Shown here piece by piece: positions 20,001 to 27,918 of a stretch of 29,490 nucleotides of DNA. The notes under the pieces are model-generated. The model did no database searches and was not told the DNA's origin. It saw only the letters and a program-made list of their open reading frames with translations. Source of the DNA: a virus; IMG/VR virus record IMGVR_UViG_3300007561_000014, positions 1-29,490 of that record, one strand, 5' to 3'. A program made the position numbers and the translations under genes. Within the stretch, counting starts at the first letter, position 1; each line of letters starts with the position of its first letter.

Positions 20001-23000
20001 TGAGTGTCAGCAGTTCCTTGACCCGCTGCTTCCACGGCTTCGACTTGCGCTTGACCTGCGCGGCCTTGCTGATCTTCTCAAAGCCTTGGAATCGGTATGC
20101 AGTGAACCTGCTAACGGCTTGGTCGTATGCCTTGCCAATGTCAGGGTTCTTCTGCATCAGATCCGCAAGCCACCGCGATGTCTCAGGGTACGCCGCGTTG
20201 TACGCTTCAGGGCGGATGATGCTGCCCATCACGAACTCGGCCACGCCTTCGTGCATGTGGCCACCAGCCGGCGGGATACTGCTGGGGTACACCAGCTTGC
20301 CGAGCTTTGTCATCTCTGCACGCACAGCCGCCGGCATCGCAGCATCTAGAGCCGTGACACCTTCAATCCCCGCGCCAAAGACACGAGCAACCAGCGCGTG
20401 TCCGATCTCGTGCAAGGTCACATGGAAGTTAAACTTGTTGGCGGTACGAACTACACCATTCAAGTCATAGCGGCCAATGTACGGCGTGCCGCTCATCTCC
20501 GCTGTAACCAGCGGGGCAACAACTGCGTTGGCCAGATCCACTACAGCATCGCGCAAGTCGATCTTGGTCACGGGTGCCGCAGGCGGATTGGTGAGCGTAG
20601 GCTCCAGCGTGCCGGTTAGCGATGCACCCTCGAAGCCAGGCGCGTCACCCATCTCAATGATGGGCTGGCCCATACGCTCGCCCAGTGTGGTATCCGCGCC
20701 ACGCAGCGCGTCGTAGTTCATGCGAGGCTTGCCGAACCCAGAGTCGCGACGCGACTTCTCGGCTGCACGCGCTGACCGAGCCACGTCGTTTCTACGGGCA
20801 TTGGCTGCTGCACGGCGACGCAGTTCACCCTGAGCCAAGGTGCGATGCGCAACCCACGTTGCAACGCTTGTTGCTTTGGCTGGCAGCGCCACGACCCTTG
20901 GCCTCACCGCTGTAACAGTCGGCACCCCAGTGACAGGGTCAACCTTGGTCTCGACCGCCTCGCCCTCTAGGCCAACAGGAATCTGGCTGTTGATCATTAC
21001 CTGCAACTGTTCATCGGTCGCAGTGCCAATGAACTCAGCGGTCGTGTCCAGCGCAGGGCCAGCTTCAAGGCGCACATCCGGCGACATCACTTGAAGCTCT
21101 ACATACGGATCAGCCGTCAATGCGGCATCGAGTCGATACTCGTACGCAGTCTTGCCAGGCGGCGGCTTGCCAACTTCAGCGGAGACGCCAGCCTTCGGGA
21201 TGGCAGTCTCTCGTGCACCAGGCTTGCCAAACGAAGTCGACTCTGGCGTTGGCGCCGTAGCTTCGATGGTCTGACCTAGTTGCTGTGCAGCATCAAGCGA
21301 CAAAGCATAGGTCGTTCGCTCGCCTGGGACGGATACCAGCAAGCCAGCGTCTCTCATCAACGCTAGGGATTGGAGCACCCGCTCACGGCGCTGTCCGATG
21401 TCTTCATCTTTCGACTTCGGAACACCGCCCATCAAGGTGTCGACGGTGACGCCGTTCGGTGACTGCGCCACAATCTGAAGCATCCGCTTCAGGAAGTTGC
21501 TGAAACCAATCTTCGCCCCGCCATACACCTCAGGCATTGACTTGGCCAGCACAACGCCAGCCTGCTCAGGCGTGACGTTGTACTTACCCTTGGCGGCATT
21601 TGCCGGTGCAGCTCCTGCTTCTGTGGCAGCAAGCGGTTCAGGCTGCGTTCCACCAAAGACGTCAGGCAGCAGCTTCTGTAGTTGCTCCTGCGTTACGCGG
21701 CGAGTCTCTTCGGCACCCAACCGCTTTGTCAGCGTGTTTTCGCGGTCAACCTTGGCTTTGCGAATCTTCTTTTGAGTAGCAACAACCGTTCTGCTCCATG
21801 CCCTGTCTGGGCTAACCGGCACGCCGATGCCCTGCGCTTCTGCCTTTGCCAAAGCAGTAGCTTCGTCGAGGCTTGTCTCAAGAGCAGCAATCTCCTGCTC
21901 GAGCTTTCGTTCCTGCTCGAGTAGCTGCTGCGCTTGAGCATCCGACTGCTCCATCAACTGGACTAGCGCCCCAGCCTTCTGGCGAACCTGATCTTCAAAC
22001 GCACGGGCTTTCTCAGTCTGTTGCGGAGCGCCGTCTTTCTCTCCCGCTTCGCGAATGATCTGTCGGCGCAGATCTTTAAGAGCTTTTTTGCGTTCGCTGC
22101 TCTCAGGCACAGGCAGCAGCAGCGCTTGTAGTTCTTCTGCTTGACGCTCAGTCAGCTCGCCGGCTTCCTTGCGGCGCTTAACCTCCGCTTGGATTTCGGC
22201 CTTGCGTGCAGCTTCAGCCGCATCCTGTTTTGCAACCAACTCTTCGTACTGCTGCTTAAGCCGCTTGATGTCATAGCGGCTTTCTGCCATCTCGCGATTG
22301 CGAAGATCAGTCGGACTAGAGTCGTACCACTTTAGGAACTCGCGCTCAAGTTGAGCACGCTCACGCTCAACCATGTCGGGGTTGGTAGCACGCTTCTCCT
22401 GCATGTATGCATCAAGCGCAGCTTGACGCTGTTTAGCAGGAGCGCTCTTAGCTTCCTGCTCTGCGGCTTGCTCTCTGGCTCTATACCACGCACTTAATTC
22501 TTTGCGGCTTGCTGCTCCTTCTTTCTCCAGCAGCTCGCGCTCCTTGTATGGAGTTCGGTCATACCACTGCAAGAACTGACTCTGAAGTCGATCAATGTCG
22601 CGCTGTGTAAGGTCTGGATTGGCAGAAGACTGCTCATCCATGAACGCCTTAAGCGCGGCCTGTCTTTGCTTGGCTGGAGCTTGTTCCGTGGCTTGGGCAG
22701 CATCAGCCTCTCGAGACTTGTACCAAGCCCGCAACTTGTCGAGCTGTGCAGTGCTTTCCTTTTCCTCCTTGCGACGCTCCGTATATGGGGTCGCCCGATA
22801 CTGATCCAAGAACTCCCTACGGAGTCGTTGATCATCACGCTCGGTAAGGTCAGGATTAGCGGCCTTTTGCTGCCGCATGTACTCTTCTAGAGCTTTAGTT
22901 TCCTGCTCCTTCGCGGCACCTTCGGTTGCCTTCTCAGCTTCAGCTTCGGCAGCTCGCAGCTTGCCAAGCAAACCCTGATAGTCTTCTTCTTGTCTCTTCT

Positions 23001-25473
23001 GTTCTGCCTCGCGGTCTTGAGGGGACAGCTTGTATTGTTCAGTTAGCTCCCTGTATGCAAGAGCTACATCGCGCTCGGTCGCATCGGGTGACTTTTCAAG
23101 AGCAAGAACTTTTGCTTGGGTACGAAGATCTGCCTCGCGCAGCTCGTCTTGGTATTTACGATATGATTCACCAACAGCACGATCAGAGTCTTTACGCGCT
23201 CTCTCGGCGCTTGCCTTTGCCGCTGTCTTAATCTCTTTCGTGCGTGCTGTCCGTTGAGCCTCAGCCTCTGGCCCACCGACGACTCCCTCTAGCCGCTGCT
23301 GCGCGGTCTCTTCAGGCGTCGGTCCACTGGCTGCTTGGTAGGCTTCGTACTGCTCAATGTATTGAAGCTGCTGCGAGCGACGAAGCTGAACGGCCTGCTC
23401 TTGCGTAACGCCGGATGGCCACGTCTTTGAATCGAACAGATCAATCGTGACGACCTTGGCGTACTGCGGCTCAACCGGCACGCCTTGATCCAGACGACCA
23501 CGCACATTACGCGCCACCGCCGTAGCGATTCCGATGTCGATCTTCTCTTCGGCTGCGATGATCGCCGCGAGTTCATTGACTCGCACATCACGCGGCAAGT
23601 TCTGCTCGTTCAGCGCCTGGCCGTAGTACTTGTCAGCAATCGTCTGCTGCTTGACGTCGGGCTTGCGTGCCTCGATGCGCTGCGTCAGCTCTTCAGCCGG
23701 CGTGACAACATCAATTGTGCCGCCAGGGATCTGTCGTTGCAGTTGTCGCTGGACAACATCTACATCATCCTTCTCCGTAAGGCGAGACAGGATGACATTG
23801 CCTTCCTTGTCCTTCAGCCGCACGACTACAGCATCAGGGCTTGTCGGCTTGCCCTTGCCCATGCCGTACAAGATCTGGTCTAGCGTCGCTTCTGTGACGC
23901 CACCCTCTGACTCGTTGGCAATCGTCAGCGCAGACGCAATGCCTTGGTCTCTTGTGTAGACCGTGCCGGAAGCACCGCCCTCGCCTTTGATCTTGACAGG
24001 GATAACCTTGGAGGCGCTCTCAAACAGCGCCGGCGAAGGGGCTGGAGATCCATCCGCAACGAACACCGCATACTTGTTGTTGCTCTCGTCGAGCATCGCC
24101 GAGAACTGCGCGTCGATGTAACGTTGCGGTTCAGGCTCGATGCCCTTGAAGTCTGCTGTGCCCAAGATCGGAGCAATGCGCTCCGTCTGTTCAGGACTCA
24201 GGCGCTCAAACGGCAACACCTCGCCTGTCTCTTCATCTAGAACAGGACGATCACCAATCTTCGGCGACAGGTGTGTTTCGCCACGTCCGCGACGGGCCAC
24301 CATCAATTCAACGGCGCCACGAATCAAACCACCTACTTCGGCACCGCCCTTGCCTGCTGCTTGCAGTTCAGCGATGACTTCATTTAGCTCGACCATGTCC
24401 GCATCGGTTGCGTACATGACGCCGAAGTTCACGAATAGCTGCTCAAGGATCTCTTGGAAACCTTCAGCGGCAGCGGCTGTTCCGACACGCCCAACGGCAT
24501 GCCTGTTCAGCCCGTCCATCATCTTCTGGAACTTGCCGCCGGACGCCTTGTTCCAGCGAGCAGCCATCTTCAAGTACGTATCACTGAGCTTCTGCGTCAG
24601 AGGCAATCCAGCGATCTTTTGCCCCAACACGAACTTGGTGGACAAACCAGCCGTTGCCGCCGCCGGCGCTCCAGCAATCAGGCCACCGACAAGCGCGTCT
24701 TCAAATGGAGCGCCTAGCTCGCGAGCACGCACATACGCTTCGTTTGACTGCGCCAACGCAGCCATGCCGCCAACTGCAAGCAAGCCGCCAGAGCCAGGGA
24801 TCAAACCTAATACAAGGTACGGAGAGGTTCCGCCTACATTGGAGGCAAGCCCCGTGCCCCAGAACTCCAGCACTTCAGGCGAGCGAGCACGATGCCTCTT
24901 GGCCATCGTGTCGCGCACGTAGTTGCGCATGTCTAATTGGCCGAAAGCGTTTCGACCGCTACCGTCACCTTTGCCGCGATTCAACATCGCGTTGGTGAAC
25001 GGCTTTCCGAATTGCTCCCACGTATACAGGTCCGCTTGGTTCTTGTCTCCAGCGAACATGGTGGTGGCGATGTCGTCGCGGAACTTGCGGTATTCGTCGT
25101 CCCCTTGAGTCAGGGGCACGTCGTAGGTCAACGCAAAGTCGTGCATCAATCTGGGAATAGAGTCTTCCCAGGTGTCTACGGTTTGGTTGGCGCTGATAAA
25201 GAACGCCTCACCCATAGCCGCAGAGTAGTCCAGCATCGAGGCCGGCGGCTTGGCCGCAGGCGTTGCCACAGCAGGCGGTGGCTCGCGCTGCTGCGCAAGC
25301 TGATTGAATGTGTCAGCTCCAATGCTATTCAGCAGGTATTGGTCGCCACTGTCGTTGGGATCAAATGCGATCCCTGCTGCTTGGCTGATGTAGTCATCAC
25401 CGCTATCCATCGGTGAGACGGCCAACGGGTTCTGCTGTGACGCTTGCTGGGGAGCCTGCTGCGGGTCTTGCAT
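17074..25473 (-). CDS. Giant internal virion protein with protease motif and LPD38-like domain
   Basis: A 2799-residue protein. Residues 1-60 are Gln/Pro-rich. A hydrophobic part lies at about 210-285 (YLVLGLIPGSGGLLAVGGM, LVGGLIAGAPAAATAG). Four copies of a 79-residue charged coiled-coil unit fill about 795-1110. A zinc-protease signature, HEIGH at 1688-1692 with EGVAE at 1742-1746, follows. The C-terminal part, about 2190-2500 (including RRVTTNWSLSGR and LPYFNVTFVTTRDFFRN), resembles the domain that closes many phage large polyvalent proteins (LPD38, from memory). Its place after two smaller internal-type proteins recalls podovirus ejection proteins, so it is probably packed in the head and sent into the cell with the DNA. 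No polymerase or lysozyme motif was found. The role is inferred. Confidence 0.85.
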   Translation of the reverse strand: MQDPQQAPQQASQQNPLAVSPMDSGDDYISQAAGIAFDPNDSGDQYLLNSIGADTFNQLAQQREPPPAVATPAAKPPASMLDYSAAMGEAFFISANQTVDTWEDSIPRLMHDFALTYDVPLTQGDDEYRKFRDDIATTMFAGDKNQADLYTWEQFGKPFTNAMLNRGKGDGSGRNAFGQLDMRNYVRDTMAKRHRARSPEVLEFWGTGLASNVGGTSPYLVLGLIPGSGGLLAVGGMAALAQSNEAYVRARELGAPFEDALVGGLIAGAPAAATAGLSTKFVLGQKIAGLPLTQKLSDTYLKMAARWNKASGGKFQKMMDGLNRHAVGRVGTAAAAEGFQEILEQLFVNFGVMYATDADMVELNEVIAELQAAGKGGAEVGGLIRGAVELMVARRGRGETHLSPKIGDRPVLDEETGEVLPFERLSPEQTERIAPILGTADFKGIEPEPQRYIDAQFSAMLDESNNKYAVFVADGSPAPSPALFESASKVIPVKIKGEGGASGTVYTRDQGIASALTIANESEGGVTEATLDQILYGMGKGKPTSPDAVVVRLKDKEGNVILSRLTEKDDVDVVQRQLQRQIPGGTIDVVTPAEELTQRIEARKPDVKQQTIADKYYGQALNEQNLPRDVRVNELAAIIAAEEKIDIGIATAVARNVRGRLDQGVPVEPQYAKVVTIDLFDSKTWPSGVTQEQAVQLRRSQQLQYIEQYEAYQAASGPTPEETAQQRLEGVVGGPEAEAQRTARTKEIKTAAKASAERARKDSDRAVGESYRKYQDELREADLRTQAKVLALEKSPDATERDVALAYRELTEQYKLSPQDREAEQKRQEEDYQGLLGKLRAAEAEAEKATEGAAKEQETKALEEYMRQQKAANPDLTERDDQRLRREFLDQYRATPYTERRKEEKESTAQLDKLRAWYKSREADAAQATEQAPAKQRQAALKAFMDEQSSANPDLTQRDIDRLQSQFLQWYDRTPYKERELLEKEGAASRKELSAWYRAREQAAEQEAKSAPAKQRQAALDAYMQEKRATNPDMVERERAQLEREFLKWYDSSPTDLRNREMAESRYDIKRLKQQYEELVAKQDAAEAARKAEIQAEVKRRKEAGELTERQAEELQALLLPVPESSERKKALKDLRRQIIREAGEKDGAPQQTEKARAFEDQVRQKAGALVQLMEQSDAQAQQLLEQERKLEQEIAALETSLDEATALAKAEAQGIGVPVSPDRAWSRTVVATQKKIRKAKVDRENTLTKRLGAEETRRVTQEQLQKLLPDVFGGTQPEPLAATEAGAAPANAAKGKYNVTPEQAGVVLAKSMPEVYGGAKIGFSNFLKRMLQIVAQSPNGVTVDTLMGGVPKSKDEDIGQRRERVLQSLALMRDAGLLVSVPGERTTYALSLDAAQQLGQTIEATAPTPESTSFGKPGARETAIPKAGVSAEVGKPPPGKTAYEYRLDAALTADPYVELQVMSPDVRLEAGPALDTTAEFIGTATDEQLQVMINSQIPVGLEGEAVETKVDPVTGVPTVTAVRPRVVALPAKATSVATWVAHRTLAQGELRRRAAANARRNDVARSARAAEKSRRDSGFGKPRMNYDALRGADTTLGERMGQPIIEMGDAPGFEGASLTGTLEPTLTNPPAAPVTKIDLRDAVVDLANAVVAPLVTAEMSGTPYIGRYDLNGVVRTANKFNFHVTLHEIGHALVARVFGAGIEGVTALDAAMPAAVRAEMTKLGKLVYPSSIPPAGGHMHEGVAEFVMGSIIRPEAYNAAYPETSRWLADLMQKNPDIGKAYDQAVSRFTAYRFQGFEKISKAAQVKRKSKPWKQRVKELLTLSFYERELVNVMVGTRLQEKDAIAKGKKIGLSKNELDRLRVNDMNEALAAINANLLQTWMSVGMTDGHGNVIPGSQSLEMALDPMRRKAGEIGETEQASDFSDYLYAKRAIALYESDRAVASPDGINPQRETIIRLEKKYGEAIKLSHAQFMAWWGHAIDYVKANDPLFAEVFDSIAKYEEATGTTGTYVPLQRVIYDMATGQSADTGLAAVFDVRRAGEGTVSISGRGTEGKLRGSVSPVNDVLRESEANLQALLTLVHKRMAIRNVINVADVMKQPHFVTDLTDIDEGGVLPEPASTPSGKAAASMIDVGDSANIAALREMGLNAAQDVNSDDRVIVDYVDVQDVTTTTPDGRTVVTKKPIKRRYSIHKDLAIAVAAMKPQEVMQAWRSHWALGVLQGATSAFKLFATGLNYKFQLIAAPIMDFGTTYMNGTQPWFGLKALVDYPAMYLRLAAAEVGVKYEPYEQYKRMAGSFDSPWSATMSKSSIEYVMMTRGQRIKHLLTLPNIVKPNSDLWRLAERKFSFPSRIGRMLEMQQALKQAGYSGEGPISQEQWVAATVALRRVTTNWSLSGRTAGELNRYLPYFNVTFVTTRDFFRNAAKQMGDPRTRIQYGIKMAGLMGMAMAYWAMAHDDEDPAMKEAYENASYEDRLRYWLFGYKTEEGTTEVLRIPNPMTEFLPAKLLVAVLDGMSSRDPYYAANQTKAFINAFMPALMPQFVQAGLENAANVNDLNKWIVDKGFTALGIESNEMHSPVEPALAQGPSQERVTPYTTEVGIYLSEALNGAVSPRQADHIIEGFIAGAADNLATLLELEGPQTPEAAKQAPGYGSMWGGGLTSKTGPFTMRSPIIQQLAMMKEMADKRKASTRIPETLPDYIEYRALNEAWDCVSALHYISQNHPTMARAQRQEFMRLAVTIAQDVTEKVKRKAAPEEYKQVTLQAKLRKAQKEQIQTQKLESTPGYKPSIPWGNLEIMPR
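22147..23091 (-). repeat. Four tandem 79-residue repeats in the giant protein
   Basis: Copies begin at residues S795, N873, N952 and N1031 (spacings 78, 79 and 79). The consensus is roughly NPDxxERDxxxLxxxFL, three to four residues, YxxxPYxER, then a Lys/Glu/Ala-rich helix with PAKQRQAAL. The first copy (SPDATERDVALAYRELTEQY) is the most diverged. This gives a long helical stalk. Confidence 0.75.
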
Positions 25474-25476
25474 TGA

Positions 25477-27357
25477 TCAACCGCCTGTGGGCTTTACGCC
25501 AAAGGCCGACATTACGCGACGCAGAGCTTCTTGCTCGGCAGCGCTGCGATATTTAGGTGCAGACATTTGCGGCGCCTTTTCAGGTGCAGCCACAGGTGCC
25601 GACTTAGGAGCAGGCTTGGGCGCAGGCTTGGGCGCAGCCTGAGGCGGCGGCTTCGACGCCGGCTGGGCGGCGGGAGTAGCGGCTGTTGTAGCGGGAGCGG
25701 CGGCGCCTGCTGTTTTGTCTTTGGCTTGAGATTCTTTCCGTGCCTTAGAACGCCGAGTCATCTCAGCAGTAGCGAACTCGCGTGTGTATGTCGGGTAGTC
25801 CAGGTTGTAGTACCCTCTAGATGCTGCGGCCAACGCAACCTCTTCTTTGGTCCACGGACGCCCATACTCCTTCATGAACTTTTCGCGCTCTTCCAGCAGG
25901 TCACTCGACATCTGTCGACTTTCTTCTGGAGTGCGATCAATGTTCGCCTGATAGAGTTTCATGCCCTGCGGGATAGGAGCATCCTGCACTTGGATGCCAA
26001 GCTCCTGCATTGCTTCCTTCTTAAGTGCCTTGACCCGATCCTTGATTGCCTTTACTTGCTCGGGGGTAGCCTTCCCCTGCACGGACAATGCGTTATACAA
26101 AGCCATTGGGTCCGCAGTCGCAGACGTCAGCTCGTCAATCTTTTGCGGCGCAATACCAACGCCCTCCATCATCATGCGAACAGACTGATCGTTACGAATC
26201 AGATCGTTTGTATAGCGATTAAGCTGCGCATTGATCGTAGCCGTTTGCGATTCCTTCCCTGGCCCGAAGCCAACCGCTCCATCGCTGTAGGTGACCATCG
26301 GCTTTTCGCGCACGTAAGTCGCCAGCTCCGAGTAACCCTTATCGCGCAGCCGAGCATCACGCACTTGGTCAAACTGTGCATTCGGGCTGCTCATCGCAGT
26401 CGCCAGAGCTAGCTTGTCGTAGTACGCATCGAGCTTCGCTTGACGCGCTTGCGGCGAAGCAGCAGCCCACCACCTGGGATCGTTGAGGGTGTTATTTAGA
26501 ACATCCAGTTCCGAGGTTAGCTTCGTGAACTCAATCTCTTTTTCCGGCAGCACCGCGCTAGTACGGCCCTGCTTCTTCAGCTCCGACGGGTTGATACTCT
26601 TCTGGAATGCTTGGTACCGAGCAGAAGCTGTGCTTCTTGACGCTGCCTCTGCCGCTAGTTTGACCGCTGCGTCTTGAGCGGCAGTGACTTCTTTGATGTC
26701 GGTGCTCTGCAACCCAGCAGAGATTTGACGCCATTGGTTTTGGTCAACATACGGATCGCCGTCATACGGTCTGATTGCGGCTGCGCCAACATTCGAGCGC
26801 CGCGTCCTATCCGCGTCTTCAAGCACTTTGGCCTGATCCTTAGCCTGTCTGTCTAGCCTTTCTAATTCGGCCTTTTTAGCATTCGCGGCTGCGGTGGAGT
26901 CGCTATAGAGGAAGGCATTCTTTGCTGCTTGCTCTGGAGTTTCTCCGTATGCCACCAAGGTTGCGGTTACTTCAGATCTAGCGGCGGCAGCTTTTGCATC
27001 GCTGGCAGTCTTTCGAGCGTCGGCTTCATCTTTGGCTAGATCTCTCTGGGTCTGCCGATCTAGAGCGCGCTCACCCTGTTGAAAGTATTGAGACGAAATA
27101 CGCTCAATCGTTTGGAAGTCCTGTCCAGCCTCACGCTCGCCTTTCTGGAACGCTTGGATGTCCTCGCGGTTCTCGATTTCAAACTTGCGTTGCCGCTCAG
27201 TCTCAAGGTTCTTGCCGATGTTGGTAAGACCCTCTGCCAGCCCAGGCGCCATAGCGCTCAAAGCAGTACCCAGCGAATCCTTCTTCGCCGCAGCGTACTG
27301 CGACCAGAGTTGTTCAAGTGCGTTGGCCTGCGGACGGTAGAACTGAAACTCAGCCAT
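25477..27357 (-). CDS. Internal virion protein-like, 626 residues
   Basis: A 626-residue helical protein from ATG 27357 with a GAGGTG ribosome site. Residues 1-240 are charged helix (QTIERISSQYFQQGERALDR, DARKTASDAKAAAARSEVTA). The middle is mixed (NDPRWWAAASPQARQAKLDA), and residues about 550-600 form a Pro/Ala/Lys linker (PPPQAAPKPAPKPAPKSAPV) before a short helical end. Its size and its place between a small Gly/Ala/Gln-rich protein and the giant protein match the middle ejection protein of podoviruses (T7 gp15 position). Sequence similarity to that family is not evident, so the call is by context. It ends 3 bases before the giant gene. Confidence 0.7.
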   Translation of the reverse strand: MAEFQFYRPQANALEQLWSQYAAAKKDSLGTALSAMAPGLAEGLTNIGKNLETERQRKFEIENREDIQAFQKGEREAGQDFQTIERISSQYFQQGERALDRQTQRDLAKDEADARKTASDAKAAAARSEVTATLVAYGETPEQAAKNAFLYSDSTAAANAKKAELERLDRQAKDQAKVLEDADRTRRSNVGAAAIRPYDGDPYVDQNQWRQISAGLQSTDIKEVTAAQDAAVKLAAEAASRSTASARYQAFQKSINPSELKKQGRTSAVLPEKEIEFTKLTSELDVLNNTLNDPRWWAAASPQARQAKLDAYYDKLALATAMSSPNAQFDQVRDARLRDKGYSELATYVREKPMVTYSDGAVGFGPGKESQTATINAQLNRYTNDLIRNDQSVRMMMEGVGIAPQKIDELTSATADPMALYNALSVQGKATPEQVKAIKDRVKALKKEAMQELGIQVQDAPIPQGMKLYQANIDRTPEESRQMSSDLLEEREKFMKEYGRPWTKEEVALAAASRGYYNLDYPTYTREFATAEMTRRSKARKESQAKDKTAGAAAPATTAATPAAQPASKPPPQAAPKPAPKPAPKSAPVAAPEKAPQMSAPKYRSAAEQEALRRVMSAFGVKPTGG

Positions 27358-27365
27358 AGGTCACC

Positions 27366-27917
27366 TCAGATCATTGATCCCAAGCCCTGCATCAAGCCAC
27401 CCAGCGCCGAGCCGAAGCCTTGCGCTCTAGATGCCTTGACGTTGGCGTCCGCTGTGTACTTCGCAATGATCGGCGCCATGAGCTGCTCGATCTCTGCCTG
27501 CTTCGCTGCGGCAAGCTCGGTGCCCGTGCCCTTCATCAAGCCAGCCATCTGGTCGTAGTACCCAGCAGCAGCCTCGCCCTTGGCTTGGCCCAACTGCTGT
27601 AGCGATGCGCCGCGCTGCTGTGCAGACATACGACGCACGAGGTCGCTGCTCAACCCCTGCCCCGCCATGTCAGAGGCGAGCTGGTCCATCTGCAAGCCGT
27701 ACGAACCAGCAACGCCGGCAGCGCGAGCTGCGTACGCTTGGCGGTACGCCTGCATCAGGTTCTGCTGCGCGAGTCCAGTGCCCTTCGTGATGTAGTCGTA
27801 GATCGCCGGCAGGCCGTACTGGCCCTTGTAGATCTCCTTCGGCATCAGCGGGATGTCCCTGCCCTGCGCCGCCCCACCTACGTTGAACCCTTGGAAGTTG
27901 TAGTCTTGTTGGTACAT
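27366..27917 (-). CDS. Internal virion protein-like, 183 residues
   Basis: A 183-residue protein rich in Ala, Gly, Gln and Met (GLAQQNLMQAYRQAYAARAAG, SAQQRGASLQQLGQAKGEAA, GFGSALGGLMQGLGSMI). Such composition is usual for small internal or ejected proteins of podoviruses (T7 gp14 position). It may form the membrane-spanning ring during DNA entry. It follows the tail protein by one base and precedes the 626-residue gene by 8 bases. The ribosome site is AGGTG. The assignment is by context and composition. Confidence 0.7.
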   Translation of the reverse strand: MYQQDYNFQGFNVGGAAQGRDIPLMPKEIYKGQYGLPAIYDYITKGTGLAQQNLMQAYRQAYAARAAGVAGSYGLQMDQLASDMAGQGLSSDLVRRMSAQQRGASLQQLGQAKGEAAAGYYDQMAGLMKGTGTELAAAKQAEIEQLMAPIIAKYTADANVKASRAQGFGSALGGLMQGLGSMI

Positions 27918-27918
27918 C

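Noticed and set aside
17143-25416. Many plus-strand openings opposite the giant virion gene
   Set aside because: They are shadows of a single 2799-codon frame and have no spacing, ribosome sites or domains of their own.
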